Assembly: GCA_032191485.1 (NCBI GenBank)
Contig: JAVDOI010000003.1
Location: 26,583,836-26,647,835, forward strand
Direction of reading: 5' to 3'
DNA from: Leptoclinus maculatus
Taxonomy: Eukaryota > Chordata > Actinopteri > Perciformes > Stichaeidae
Length of the DNA: 64,000 nucleotides
The translations under genes and the position numbers were made by a program. Below, one piece after another: positions 11,130 through 23,512 of this stretch. Numbering within the stretch: position 1 is the first letter of the stretch; each line of letters opens with the position of its first letter. Below the pieces are notes generated by a model that saw nothing but the letters and a program-made list of their open reading frames with translations, had not been told where the DNA came from and did not search any database.

Positions 11130-14100
11130 AGAAGTGCAAACTATGGCTTCTGTGTTACGTGTGTGTTTTTTTTTTAGAACAGCTTGCCTGCGATGTTATC
11201 ACCGTGCAAATCACATTTTACTTATCAAGTCTGATTATACTGCGACTGTTTATACTGCGACTGTTATACTTTCAGGGAAGAGTCTTCAAAAAGGGTCACC
11301 GAAAGCACTTAAAAGCCTGGAGCACCGCTCTCTGCAGGGAGTCCGAATAATCCACATCAGCACTCCTGGGTACTTTTCCTGAACCGTCTCTCGGTGCAAG
11401 GATATGATAAGTAACCTCTTGCCTCCAGCTGTGCCTCGGCTCGACCGATTCTAATGCAATCCGCGTGACTGCCGACGGGGTTTGGCAGTGCCGTGCTGTG
11501 ACTGACGGCTGTGTCGGATTTCGGAAAAAGGGCCGGAGCTATGGGAGAGTGTGATTGAGTCAAATTCACTGATTGAGAAGAAATAGTAGCAGTGTGCTGG
11601 TTTATCACGACAATGTAGAGGGCACTTCATTGACAACATCACTGACGGTTTGTCTGGTAAGTGTGAACATGAAAACGATTTAAAACGATACATGAGCAGA
11701 GGATTCTTAGTACAGCCATGTGAAGTGAACATGACCGAGAGAGGGAGACGTAAAAAGATAAAACACTTAAGGAGCTGACAGGTCTGCAGTGCATTTGTTC
11801 AGAGCAGGGTGGATGAGTCACAGATGAGTGGAACAAAAATAAAACACAGACTTTATTATCCCAATACATCAGCAATCTGTTTGCCATTAGTCAGCGAGCC
11901 GTCCATCTCGCAGCCGTGTGTCAGGTTCTGTTTGAACGGCTGTTGGGTTAAAACGGGACATCCTTCGTCTCAGCCCAGTGACCTCCTATGGAGAGGCCAC
12001 GGAGCGTTTTGTCATCTGAAGGAATTGGACCAATGATGACCTCTGACCCTCAGGGACCAGTTGGTGCCAGCCAAAGCTGGATCCACTGGTATTCTATAGA
12101 AAGCTTTAAAGCTGCTGTAATCAATAAGTATTCACCAAGTCAATAAACAAACCCCAGGATAGCCAAACTTATTTGAGGGAGAAGATAGGTAAACGATAAA
12201 ATGACCACCCAAACATTCATCACAGTGTGCAGGTTCAACCTACACTGACTCTACCTGCCGTAGTTGCATGCACACTGTTCCTTGCATAGAGGGATTATTA
12301 CCAAACATTTTAGGAGTGCTCATTTTCCTTTTGAACTTCAAATAAAGTGGTGTCGATGAATCTTGCTAAAACACGTCTGATCGTCTGACTGCATGTGTTT
12401 CTTATACCAACATCAGACTTTGTTGCGACAACATTGACATGGTGAGTGCAACGTTACCATGACTGAAAGAAATAATGTAACAAAAATAAGACCAAATTTG
12501 GAAGAATAGACATCTTTATGTTCTCAGTTGTTTTGAAGGATCACAAGGATTCGGGGAAACACTGTGAAACGTGATCGCTGTTAATCAAAAGGTTTACACC
12601 GCGAGTGTCTGCTGCTCAGCTCAGTGTGAGTGCAGGTGAAGGTCGGGTGCACGATGGTTATTAACATCTTGAGAGGTAGCAGCCCTGGGTCAAAGCCGGC
12701 CATGAGACTCCTTTGGGAAATACACTCAAATGTCATTTCTTATTTATAACTCTTTTCCACTCAGACTCTTTCCCTGTCTTTCAAATTAAATGCAAAAACG
12801 CCGATGCTTTTGCAAGGTTCCTCACTCTAATACAGAAAAGCATCTTGAATGCATGTTGTTATCCACTCACACATGATGCAAACACAGACGCTTACACATA
12901 CAAGGTGTGCAACAATAGCGCACTCATTGAGCAATCGCGAGGGCCATGTTATACAGGTTTTAGGTTCCCAGGAGTTCTGAACTGTTCCTCCTCCTCTCGT
13001 TCTCATCTCAGGGTTAGTCATCTATTTTTCTCGTCTCCACACAGGGCTGGTCCTTCTCCCAGGATCCCCTGCTTTTTTTTGCGATTGTGTCACGAGTAGT
13101 CAACCAGCTCTTCCTCTGGCTCAGGGCCAGTTTCACTCTCGCTGGGTTTCACTGTAGTCGAAGATTGGCAAGGAGGCCTGGGAATCAGCAGGTGCACCGA
13201 CAGGTCTGTCTGGCCCAGGACAAAGCCCATTGGCTCACTGCGCCAGCTCCTCGGCCATCCAAATTGGCAGTTTGAACCGCCATGCTTCGGGGAAGACTTG
13301 GAACAGCTCCCAGCGTCTCTTTCACACAAACAAAAATACTCTCTGTTGTGATATTTGTTTCTGTTATTGTTGCTTTCCCTCTTTATTGGCTGAGTCCGTG
13401 TGTGTGATCGGGTGGCAAAGATAACATTCAAAAATAAGATTGAAGGCAGAAATGACAAAACATAAAGAAAGTTAATTTTGCCATTTATTGATTAGAAACT
13501 TAATATTTTACCCAAAAGAACTGAAAAACATGTTGTGGCTATATAAAGTTAGTTACATGTTATTTTCTTTTTCCCTATTTCTCATGTAATTCACTTATAT
13601 GGTTCATCTGCACAGCAAGAGCCAACTGTCAGTCACATGAACCACAATAATAATAAACCTCCCATTATTTCTGTCCAAACATAAACTGCCAGTTTCGGTG
13701 TCGAGCAAAGCCAGTGAGAATCGTCCCCGTTTCTGTGGGACAGAAATAATTGCTGCTGCCTCCGGGCACAGAGACAGTCAACAGCTTTGAAAAGCGTCTC
13801 AGCGAATCCGCTGCGTTGTCAGTCATGCAGTTGAGTAACACACGGGGAGGTTGATGAGGCAAACAGCCTCCAACACTTGCAGACGAGGTCAACAGTGGAT
13901 ACTCACGAGCCTTTCTGCTCATTTTGCAGGACCCTTTAATCTTTAATGTCTTAGAAACACACCTGGGTCATTCAATCAGATACACGTCTTTCTGCTGTAT
14001 GTTGTCAGTGTATCTGCAGTCATCAAGGGAGATAATGACTTCAGAGTGGCCATCAGCGACCACACATGATCAAAGTCGTGCACAGCTGAAGTACATGCAG

Positions 14101-15258
14101 CTTTGAGATGAAACAAGCGAAGGGTTCATTTCACAGTCTGGCAACGACGAGGTGATTAGCACTTCAGACAGCCTCATTATGTCACCGACGACCCAAAGAC
14201 ATCCGGGACATGTTTGTGTTTTGTGGTGTGTAGTGTTTGCTGCTTTCATGTCATCATATTGGTGACACATTAAAAATGGATTGGCTGTGGATCTACATGA
14301 ATAAGATAATACACATGTGACAGACGGCCCCAATATAAGCAAAAGAAAACAACCGACAGATGCAATACACAGACAGAATACTTTGCAGCACCAGCCTGTA
14401 GTGTTTTTACAAGTACTGATATTAGCATAGGCGTTAATAAGGTAATAATATAGCCATGAGGCTAATAACTGGACTAAATTCATGTGCACAGCTAATGTTG
14501 GCAGAAATGAATGTGTGCACAGTGTTACAAAATGACAAATCATCAATAGATAATTATAAGACTGATGACTCGCGCAGTTGCGGCAAAAGCTATAATTAAC
14601 CTCCAGAATGTAGCAAATTAAAGCCCTAAATTCTGTTCTCATTTTAATAGACACATAAACACATAAAAGAGCATTTTAAAAACACTTAATTAGATTATAT
14701 AGTAACTTGCTCGTTACTTGTTCATACAGCGTGACTCAATGCTGTTGTTTATCGTGAAGTCATCAAGTCCTATTGTAAGTGCGGGCTTTCTTCTATGATG
14801 AAAAACAGACGTGATCTGACGAAAAGTGTCACAATCTTAACAACCCACTCATCCTCGTTCCCCTGGAGATCTCCTGTAAACGACCGCGTTATCTTTCCAG
14901 AACAGAGAGATCTAAACACTTTCCTTCTGATTTGAATTAAAAGAGTCGACTATCTGTTGTGAGGAGTGACACAACTATGTGTGAGATACACATTGGAGGC
15001 TTTATTAATGTTTTAACTAACCAGAACAGATATAAGAACTAGTAAAACAACTAAATAAGTAATATAAAATCACATTTTGGCACAATTGCTTCGGTAGGGT
15101 TATCCAGCATTGAATGGTATGTATTGAAATATATTTAGGTTACCACTCAGGATGTTCTGGGTCAGTATTTGCTTCTCTATTTTCTCAAAGAGGTATATAT
15201 TTGAATATCAGAGGTAGGGTAAATTATAAAGTAAAGATGGCGCCTCCAGCAGTAACAT

Positions 15259-15331
15259 TGAGTTTGCTTTTGTGTGCAGTTCCTCGAGCAGCATCCTAAT
15301 CCGGGACCAAACCGGAGAAGAGATGGACAGA
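15259..15331 (+). repeat. Dispersed repeat, copy 1 of a pair
   Basis: About 73 bp beginning AGTTTGCTTTTG and running through TCGAGCAGCATCCTAATC to GATGGACAGAT. It aligns without large gaps to 16846-16918 in the same orientation. The family is unknown to me. Confidence 0.5.
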
Positions 15332-16261
15332 TAAACAAGATATAACTATGAAAAGTGACAGTTACCAGCGCTCTGAAGCGAATACCGAGAGTCATTTGCA
15401 TGTGGGACGTGTGCGATTTGATTGGTTGTGAGTCTGTGCATTGGGTGTGTCCACGTCTGGGAATCAAGGGGTTGAGGTGTTCTCACAGTGGCGTTGAGGG
15501 GGGTAGGGAGAGGAGGGAGGCAGGGGCTGTTGTGACATCCACACAACGCACATGGTGGCAGTGAAGCAAGTGAAGACATGATGTAAGTCGATACAACCCT
15601 TATTGTCCCACTTACAATCTCCCACATGCAGGTACAAATACACACACGTTAAGCGATACATAATGATGTGAATACTGTAGTACAGTAGGTAAAAGGTGCA
15701 TACTAATACTTTCCCCAGAACTCAGGACAAGCAGGCATTGATCCCTGTTTTCTGACACATGATTGAGTGTAATGGGTTCATGACAATTGTTTTATTGTGT
15801 GTTTCAGTCATCTCTCTGAGAAAGCAATAAGGCGTGTCTGGACTTGTTCAGCAGAGAGTGACTGGTGGCTGTTCGGTTACTCAGAGTACTGCAAATCGGA
15901 TTACTCAGCTCGTCTGTGTCCCCCCCCATCATGAAGGAGTGAGTCAATGTGTGGGGGGCACCTTTAATCAGGAAGAGAAAAAAAACACAGGTTCACGATG
16001 ATGAATCAGTGTGTTTGAATATCACCTGACCAATCAATGACCAATGAACTAATATAGTCATGAAATCAGATGGGATATAGTCAGGCAGCAGCTGCTCCAT
16101 TTACAATGAATTGTGTTTTTACACCTAAACCTTTATCAATGTTATAGTTGGCTAGGAGGGGTGGAGGAGGTATTAGAGGACAAGATCGATACCAATCTCC
16201 ATCATCCATCAGATCTTCTCATCTAACTCTTGGCAAGAAAGCAACTGAGCGAATTTCCCAA

Positions 16262-16440
16262 TATATTTCTTTAAGTAAAAGTAGAAATATCACAATGTGT
16301 AGTAAAAGTACTATTTCTCTCTGCAATGTGGAGGAGTAGGACTATAAGGTATATAAAATGGTAATGTAATAGTGAAAGTAATGTACAAGGATCTCAAAGT
16401 TGTACTGAAGTAAATGTACTCAGCGTTGTTTGTAGTACAA
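16262..16440 (+). repeat. AAGTAAAAGTAC-type dispersed teleost repeat
   Basis: Contains AAGTAAAAGTAGAAATATC, GTGGAGGAGTAGGACTATAA and ACTGAAGTAAATGTACTCAG. This resembles a very common teleost dispersed repeat rich in AAGTA motifs, recognised from memory and not by search. A probably related part lies at 61890-62300. Confidence 0.45.
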
Positions 16441-16845
16441 GATGTTCTGATTCCCAGAAATCATCACTTTTTCCAGCTGTTCATCCTCTACATAGTTAAT
16501 ATTACTACTCCTACAATACTAAAATAGGATGGGGCGGGATTTTCATGTATTTGTACTAAAGGTCTGTTTCTCCCCAAAAGATAATAAAAGATTAGCAGAA
16601 AAATCCTTTACGTAAAGACAGTCACAGCTCTACAGAGCACGGTGTCCGTGTTGCGACTTTAGGGGAACGGTGTTAATTTATTCCATGTCAACACACCTGT
16701 GACGTAAGGCGGGCCTGTTGAGCACACTGTTTACCCCCCAGCAAAACAAGAAGAAGCTTAAGCTGTTGACAGGAACGCAGACAGCAGCAACAGCAGTAAC
16801 TGGACCCTTACCCTTATTACAATATGCTCATTAAGCGGTGAGAAG

Positions 16846-16918
16846 TGAGTTTGCTGTTATGCCGTTTATCGAGCTGCATCTTAATCTGTAGCCAAACCCG
16901 AGAAAGAGGCGGACGGAT
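16846..16918 (+). repeat. Dispersed repeat, copy 2 of a pair
   Basis: Begins AGTTTGCTGTTATG and runs through TCGAGCTGCATCTTAATC to GGCGGACGGAT. It is the diverged partner of 15259-15331, 1.6 kb away in direct orientation. Confidence 0.5.
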
Positions 16919-19900
16919 CAGTCATCATAACATAACAGAAACTCAGCTTCCTCAGACTCAAGATAAAGAGATAATCCACATGCAGGGCCGCTCGTAAAGG
17001 GGTAAAAAGGGGGAGAGCTTGGGGGGGCCCATGGAAGCAATGGCAATAAAACAAAATAAACATTTTATTAAAAAATAACGCCTGTTTCATAATGAAACCT
17101 CTCTCTCCTGAAAATGGTACTAATCTGTCTTTTTTGCAAACAAAAAACGTACCTGACCAGCCCCAAATGTACTGATAAAAACTAATAGCTAATGTTGAAG
17201 TGAATTTTCTTGCTATGCTATGTCGAAATAAGTCTCTTTCAGTTTGCATGTACAGTATATGTTTAGTTGGATAGAGAGAACTCACACATGCGTTATGAGT
17301 GAAGCACATTTGGGATGGTCCAGACTATTGAGCATGGGAGTCGGGGAACATCTACAAGGTCCATCCTATCTGTTACATTTGGCACCAGAGACTTCCAACA
17401 TTAAGCATGCCAAGTGTAAAGGCCTCTGACAATACCAAACCTATGACAATGCACAATTCATACATTTCTTCATGTCTAATAAATCTTTCTACCACACCTT
17501 GTATCTCCAAAAGTGTTTCCGTGAGCTGCAAATGACGTCTAAAAAAGTGTTTCCTCAACCCATATGTTAATTTAGACCGATTTGACCTTTAAATCGACAG
17601 TAAAAGAACAAATTTGTTCTAGTGATGGTGGATCATTTTCATGTTGCATTTACCAACGAAGGTGCACATTTTACATGTTGACAATGTAAAACTCATTCCG
17701 ATTTTTAAAAGAACTCAGGTTACAGTACGATTATCTTATCTTACATCTTCATCGCGATTGCACTCTAATCGTCCCTCACCTGTCCCGGCCATTGTCTTCA
17801 CAGGTGATGTCATTTCGCGTGTGGGGCGCGCGTGTCTTCGGCATTTGTGGAAACCGCGTGGGTATTTCTGAACAAGTGACATAGCATCTACAAAATTCAC
17901 ATCTCTGCAACAGCTGATTACAGAGCGGGGCATACTGCACTTATCCTTGACACACATATCTGTGAATGCCTATCTATCATCAGACGTGATGGAAACATCC
18001 CTGTCATTACATTAGTAGGTGTCTGGGGAGTTTTCCAGTGTTGGGATGATTCACAATTAAGAAAAAGCATGTTGATGGTGTTTGTGTTGTGGTCTGCTTC
18101 TCCGTCATGAACCGTCTTTAAAGTGACATTTGTTTATTTGACGGCCCTTTCATTAATTCATTGCCTTTAAAGTTTTATGCAAACCACATTATCTCTGACT
18201 CAATCACTGGTCACAGACACTGCGGCACCACTGAGAGTCAAGAAACCGAGGAGCTGTCATCACACAGCAATGGTATACGACTGATTTGGGAGTGGGAATA
18301 GAGCAATATTATTTGGAGACACACACACAGACAGTAGAGGGGCAATCAAATCCCTTATTTCCAGAATGATATCAGCACAAATACGACCAGAGGGTTTGAA
18401 TAAGGCAGTTTAGGCCTGCCCTCGTACGCACACACACAAAACCACACGCTCATACACTCATTACAATGGCTTCAGGTTTTTTTCTCTGGAGACAAACAGA
18501 GAAAACGGATGTGTGTTTGCAGGCAGCTCCCTGCTGTCAGCTCCCCTGACAGACCTGTAGAGCAGGCTTCTCGCTCTCTTATCCGCTGCCAGCTGGTCCG
18601 ACGAGAAGTTAGTCTCACTTACCTCACATCTACCAGGTGACGCTGCGAGGGCGTGGCTCGACCATTTGCATTTAAACAGACTAATTCAAAAAACTTAAAA
18701 GAAGGAAGCTTGGCTGTCAACTTGCCAAATGTTCAACAGGATCCCAGAGTTGTATCAACAGTGTCATTAAACTGAGTTGCAGGCAGGTTGAGGTGATGAA
18801 AAGCTTGGGCAAATATGTTTGGGCAGCCTCAACGCTGAGGTTCAACATTGTCACCCGTGAGAGGACAGAAGGAAGGCCGCACCGGACTTTCCTGTCCAGT
18901 GAGGAAACTGGTCCCCGAGCAAATACGAGCAAATCTTCACTTGAAGAAAGAAAACTATAAATCACGCTGGTTGCAAACGTCCAACGAAGGATTACATAAA
19001 GACCAAAGTCTTTAAACATATAGTGGTATAGAACAATACATTACTCAGGGTACAGTCCAGATGTGGGACCAGGTCATTGTCGTGCAAGCAAGTCTTTCCA
19101 CTCTAGTCCTAAACTTTGATTTTGGGTCCTTAACTAGTAATAAAGCGCTCTTCACCAAATGCAATGGGATTCGCGTCTCCGTCTGTAGTTTGACCAACAC
19201 AACAAAAAAATCCAAATGCCGCTCATGGTTCTTTCCTGCAACTTTGGATTGGATGTTGTTGGATCGGTCTAAACAAAGTGGATCTGGGGAATGAATTGTT
19301 GGTGGGAAATGAACAGCGTTAACAACTGTTGGTTCAGGAAGTGAATTGATTTGACTTCATAATGTTTGGGCTTTGGGGAAGGTAAATAAGTATTTTTTTG
19401 TGACTCACGTGACACAGTTATTGAGTCGTTTATTCAAAGTACCTATTTAAGACAAACATTGCTGGACCCAGCTTTATTTTTTAAGAAATAAGACGGCAGT
19501 TGTATCAATGAGTCGTAGCACCTTTAATGTGGATCACGTTACCAACAAGGTTTCAGAGAGTTTCAGTGTTCCTTTGTGCCAAGAAGACCGGTTCTGAAAT
19601 GCCACCCAGCAGACCAGGCTTCTCCCTCAACCTGCAGCTCAGTCTTATCTGCACTTCGGAGGTCATTAATGTGAACACAGTCTAGTTTAGTGTGCAGAAG
19701 GCCGGGAACTGTTGAGTAGATTCTGTTTTCTGTAAATTTGCACACCTGTAAATGCCGATGTGAGTTGTCGAAAAATCGATGAATAAGTTGTGTCTTCTTT
19801 GAGTATTTTATTCCGCCGTGGTTTGCTTTCTCTTTCAGTGGCTGCATTAGCCTGTCTACAAATTAATTTGGACAGAGAGGTGAGCGTTAGAGAAAAGGAC

Positions 19901-20399
19901 AATAAGATACTGCCGTTAGTGTCCCTGAGGTAAGCTCTAATGACAAAAAAGTCAACTGATATGGAGCCTACCGTTACCTGCCCAAAATGCAAAAAAAACT
20001 AAACAAAATGCTCGATTAACGATAGAATTAAAATCCTACATGGAGAAGATGATTTACTGTATTTGTGCGTTCAGAAGAGGGAGAATGAAGTGACTTGTTA
20101 AACTCCCTCTGACGATACCAGTGAGGCAGGGAGGGATTTCGTGAGATTCAAATCCAAACTGCCTGTTTGTTTCAAATACACCTGCCTGTATGGACCGGTA
20201 GGTTGAGCAGATAAACGGACACATTTCAAACAATGCCATGACGTCTTCCTTCCGCATCTGTCAGCCAAGAACTCGATACACGAGAATAACAATACAAAGA
20301 CACAATACAACACAGAATCATGGCATCACCTGGAAGGATTTACCTTCATAAAACTTCTACTTCCTGTTTATACCTGCACACACCAAAGTTTATATGTAT

Positions 20400-20662
20400 A
20401 TTTATTTTATTCTGTCTGTATTAGTTTATCAATGTTAACACTTCTGTACACCGGTCTACCCCTCTATTTAATATTTTATTTTATTCTATTTCATATATTA
20501 AACTGTGTTCCTATAATTTAAAGTCTGCACTTTCTTCTCATTTTTACTTTTGTGTTTTTCTTTTACACTTGTCGTAGTAGCATTGTTGGAGGGAGACCTG
20601 CACAACAATCTCATTGGCAGCAAATGCTTCACTGGAAATGTTGTGCATGACAAATAAAGACC
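20400..20662 (+). repeat. Retroposon-like AT-rich tail ending in AATAAAG
   Basis: AT-rich TTTATTTTATTC tracts are followed by ACAACAATCTCATTGGCAG and end ATGACAAATAAAGACCTG. This is the typical shape of a teleost LINE/SINE 3' tail with its own poly(A) signal. A fragment resembling the CCGGTTAGCTTAG fold-back family follows at 20710-20740. Confidence 0.35.
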
Positions 20663-21878
20663 TGAAACTTCAAAGTTGTGTGTACTGTAAACACAAAGCT
20701 ACCGCCATCAACCGGTTAGCTTAGTTTAGCTAAGCTTTAGAACTACAAAAATAAAGAAACCAACAGTAACAGGAAAGGCACAAAAGTAAATTTGCAATTA
20801 CAAACAAAGGTAATTAAAAGTCCACACCTCTATCTGAAGAAAGCCTCACTGTGTTTTTGGCCTGCCAATCCTCTGCACTACATATGATTTACTCTCAGGA
20901 GGGGGGGGGGTTGCTTGTTTATGAGGCCTATTCAGAGGCCCTGAGGTGTCACTCCTGGTCACTCCCAGGTTTCTCCTCCGCCTGGTCCCTGGCTGTTTCG
21001 CACCTCCAGGAGGGACTATTATCCTGTCAGTGGGCCACTCTTCACAGCAGTGTAACGCTTCGCCCCGTGAAAATCACACCCTTCTGCTTGTTTTGTTGGC
21101 CTGTGGAGCGCGGAGTTCACGCACGGCTCTGACCGGGAACTGCAGATGGTCATGGAGAATTAGAAGGGGGAAAAAAACAAGGCCTGGAGGGGTAAACAGG
21201 CCGAGCGGTGGTGAAAACAAGGACTCTGAACTTTAAACTGTGGGCAATGGAGACCCATTAAACGTTCAAACATATTGTTATAGATTAGTTACAACCAGGA
21301 GGAAAACTTTTTACTCCAAGCAGTGAGCACATCATATGCTTATACTGTCCTCACGTATACGTTCATATAGCAATTAATTCAAGCAGTGTCACTTTACAGT
21401 AAGCACTGGACACAATGCTCCTTAATCAAAAGAAAGTGCTTCTTTGTTTGGTTGTTATCCAAAAGAACTTTTGCATTAGTGGTGAGTTAGAAAATAAACT
21501 TCCTCACAAAGCACTGATCTGAGACAAGATGTGTTTTGTTGCATAATACTTCTTATAGTGACAGGGTGACAACGGGGATAATAATTGTTCCAATTACAAT
21601 TTAACAAGAAGGTTACATTAGGAAAAGTAGTGTCAGGTCAGCACTTATATTATGAAAGGCCTTATCAAACTGTGAGGGTCATTCCTCTGCAATGTATGGC
21701 TACTCATTCTGAACTTGATCCTACCGACGTCATTATTATTGTTTGTTCAGTGAGGTACCCTTGAGTAACATTTCTGAAAACAGGTCTCAAGTAAGGTGAC
21801 ACCTGAGCTGTGTGGTGTGTGTTATGAGCGAGCAAAAATATATTTGAGGAAGGTGTGGATGTTTATTTATAAAAATGT

Positions 21879-21882
<4 letters not shown>

Positions 21883-21918
<36 letters not shown>
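21883..21918. repeat. (TA)n microsatellite
   Basis: Eighteen uninterrupted TA dinucleotides, ending in an A-rich run. Confidence 0.95.
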
Positions 21919-21924
<6 letters not shown>

Positions 21925-22035
21925 ACATCTCGGACTACACATTTAATTAGTATTTTCTAAAGTTTTCTGTGTACATACAGGTTTCTTCTGATTCATGAAT
22001 CTACTTTCCAATATATGAGCTTGAGTAAGTGTGGT

Positions 22036-22050
22036 GCTGCCCCCTACTGG
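22036..22050 (-). promoter_or_regulatory. CTCF-like motif
   Basis: On the minus strand the sequence CCAGTAGGGGGCAGC fits the core CTCF consensus CCRSYAGGKGGCRS at every one of its 14 positions. It lies about 0.5 kb past the PIGH stop codon, at the end of the gene-free interval. Binding is inferred from the motif alone. Confidence 0.4.
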
Positions 22051-22156
22051 GGAAGGAAAGTAAAGCTCCTCAAAAACATTAAACCAAAGCTTACAGCATC
22101 TACCAGTGATAATAAATCATTTAGGAACAATATTGATTGTGTTATGTTTTAACAAA

Positions 22157-22162
22157 TTTATT
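22157..22162 (-). terminator. pigh: Candidate PIGH poly(A) signal AATAAA
   Basis: TTTATT on the plus strand, 423 nt past the PIGH stop. The sequence between (22584-22163) has no coding potential and is probably 3' UTR. Confidence 0.4.
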
Positions 22163-22584
22163 TTTATCAAAAATACAGTGTGGGAATGCTTGCAAAATAC
22201 AGACATTGGCATAAATAGTAAATTAAATTCTAAATGTATAAATAAGTCGATGCCAGTTAAAAAGGTCTGGCTCTTTAGGTTTAAGTAGTCTAACACCAGT
22301 GCTATTTGCACAAGTTATTCAAGTAACTACACAACAAAGTACAACATAAAGTTATTATAAAATGAATATTGTGTTTAAAACATGGCTAAACTTGATTTTG
22401 TTCACATTCACATTCATACAGGTTAGAAAAGGAGGAAAATCGTGAAAAATTAACTGTACATCAAATCAAGAAAAACTACCGGCTTTCTGCTTCTATCCAC
22501 TAAAATTAAATTAACTGAACAAAGAAATATTAAAAGCATACTGCATGGCCAGAAAAACATTGCATATGTATGAGTTGTGTGTCA

Positions 22585-23512
22585 TCAGCACTTTGAAAGA
22601 ATCTCCTGACAGCTTTTGTAAACTTTCACCAAGCAGTTCAGCCTTGGCTTTGAACTCTGAAAAATGAGGGAAAAAGGAGGTTAATTAGAAACAGGTTGAT
22701 GCAAATGACACCGTGTGTATTAAAAGCCTTCATACAGGAGATAAACAAGAAACCAAAAGCAAGTTGCATTATGGGATACGCGTACACCTTGCAGTCAACC
22801 TCACCTGAAACAAAGGCACAACACTCGACACTGCATCAGGTTCTGATGGGTCCTTCAACAGCACACAAAGGTAGTAGATGATTTGATGCTGAAATAAAAA
22901 GCATTACACATCAACGCACTCTTCTTACAAAAGCATAAACTGACACAACTTTAGTATATAATATAAAATAATGATGTGACAGAGGCATAAGTGTCCTTAT
23001 TCACCATGTAAATAGCTTCATTGATGACGATATCCTTGATCTTGCTCATCTCGATGAACGAGGTGGTCTCACGGCCCGAGGCGTAGCTGGAGGACAGCTG
23101 TATGCCCAAAGAGTGGATGACAATCAGGGACTCGTGGTCCACCTTCACAAAGTGGATGTGAAGCATCATGCCAACCAGGGTGATGAAGATGGCACTGGAC
23201 AGAACAGCTGTGTTCTGCAAGATAGAAAGAAGGCATTCAACATGTAGATCTTGTTCAGTGCAACAAGTTTATATACTCAAAAACAAAAAGAGAATGAGCT
23301 AGTACGTTAACATGATAACGACTCATGTGTCTTACCTCTGTGAAGACGAACACGGCGTATGCCACAAGCCAAACAGAGCAGGTGAACACCATCACCTTAC
23401 CGATGGACATTTTGGGGACGCTGACAGTGAACTCCCTGCACAGGCTGGAGTGACTCTGACAGTCCAGAGAAATGGCTTTGCCATTAATGTCAGTGAAGGT
23501 TTCGTCCTCCAT
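22585..23512 (-). CDS. pigh: PIGH, subunit H of GPI-GlcNAc transferase
   Basis: PIG-H is a subunit of the endoplasmic-reticulum complex that transfers GlcNAc from UDP-GlcNAc to phosphatidylinositol, the first step of GPI-anchor synthesis. Four coding exons: 23512-23336, 23214-23005, 22888-22805, 22656-22585; 543 nt, 180 aa (human 188). It starts MEDETFTDINGKAIS. Two hydrophobic segments at about 40-58 and 63-82 form the expected membrane hairpin (VMVFTCSVWLVAYAVFVF; VLSSAIFITLVGMMLHIHFV). The conserved cytosolic part follows: SLGIQLSSSYASGRETTSFI, then KIKDIVINEAIYM and HQIIYYLCVLLKDP. It ends CQEILSKC, slightly shorter than the mammalian C-terminus. All introns are GT-AG. The gene is head-to-head with ZFYVE1, 1.09 kb between start codons. 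Confidence 0.96.

Larger units (their letters stand above)
11130..22156. other. 11 kb interval without a recognisable gene
   Basis: No exon that I can match to a protein family lies here. The contents are AT-rich unique-looking DNA, scattered repeat fragments (15259-15331 and 16846-16918, 16262-16440, about 20400-20760), a TA repeat at 21883-21918, and a CTCF-like motif at 22036-22050. The longest open frame is 194 codons on the minus strand at 14654-14070, with no recognisable domain. The interval separates the genes of the human 15q15 block from those of the 14q24 block. Confidence 0.5.
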
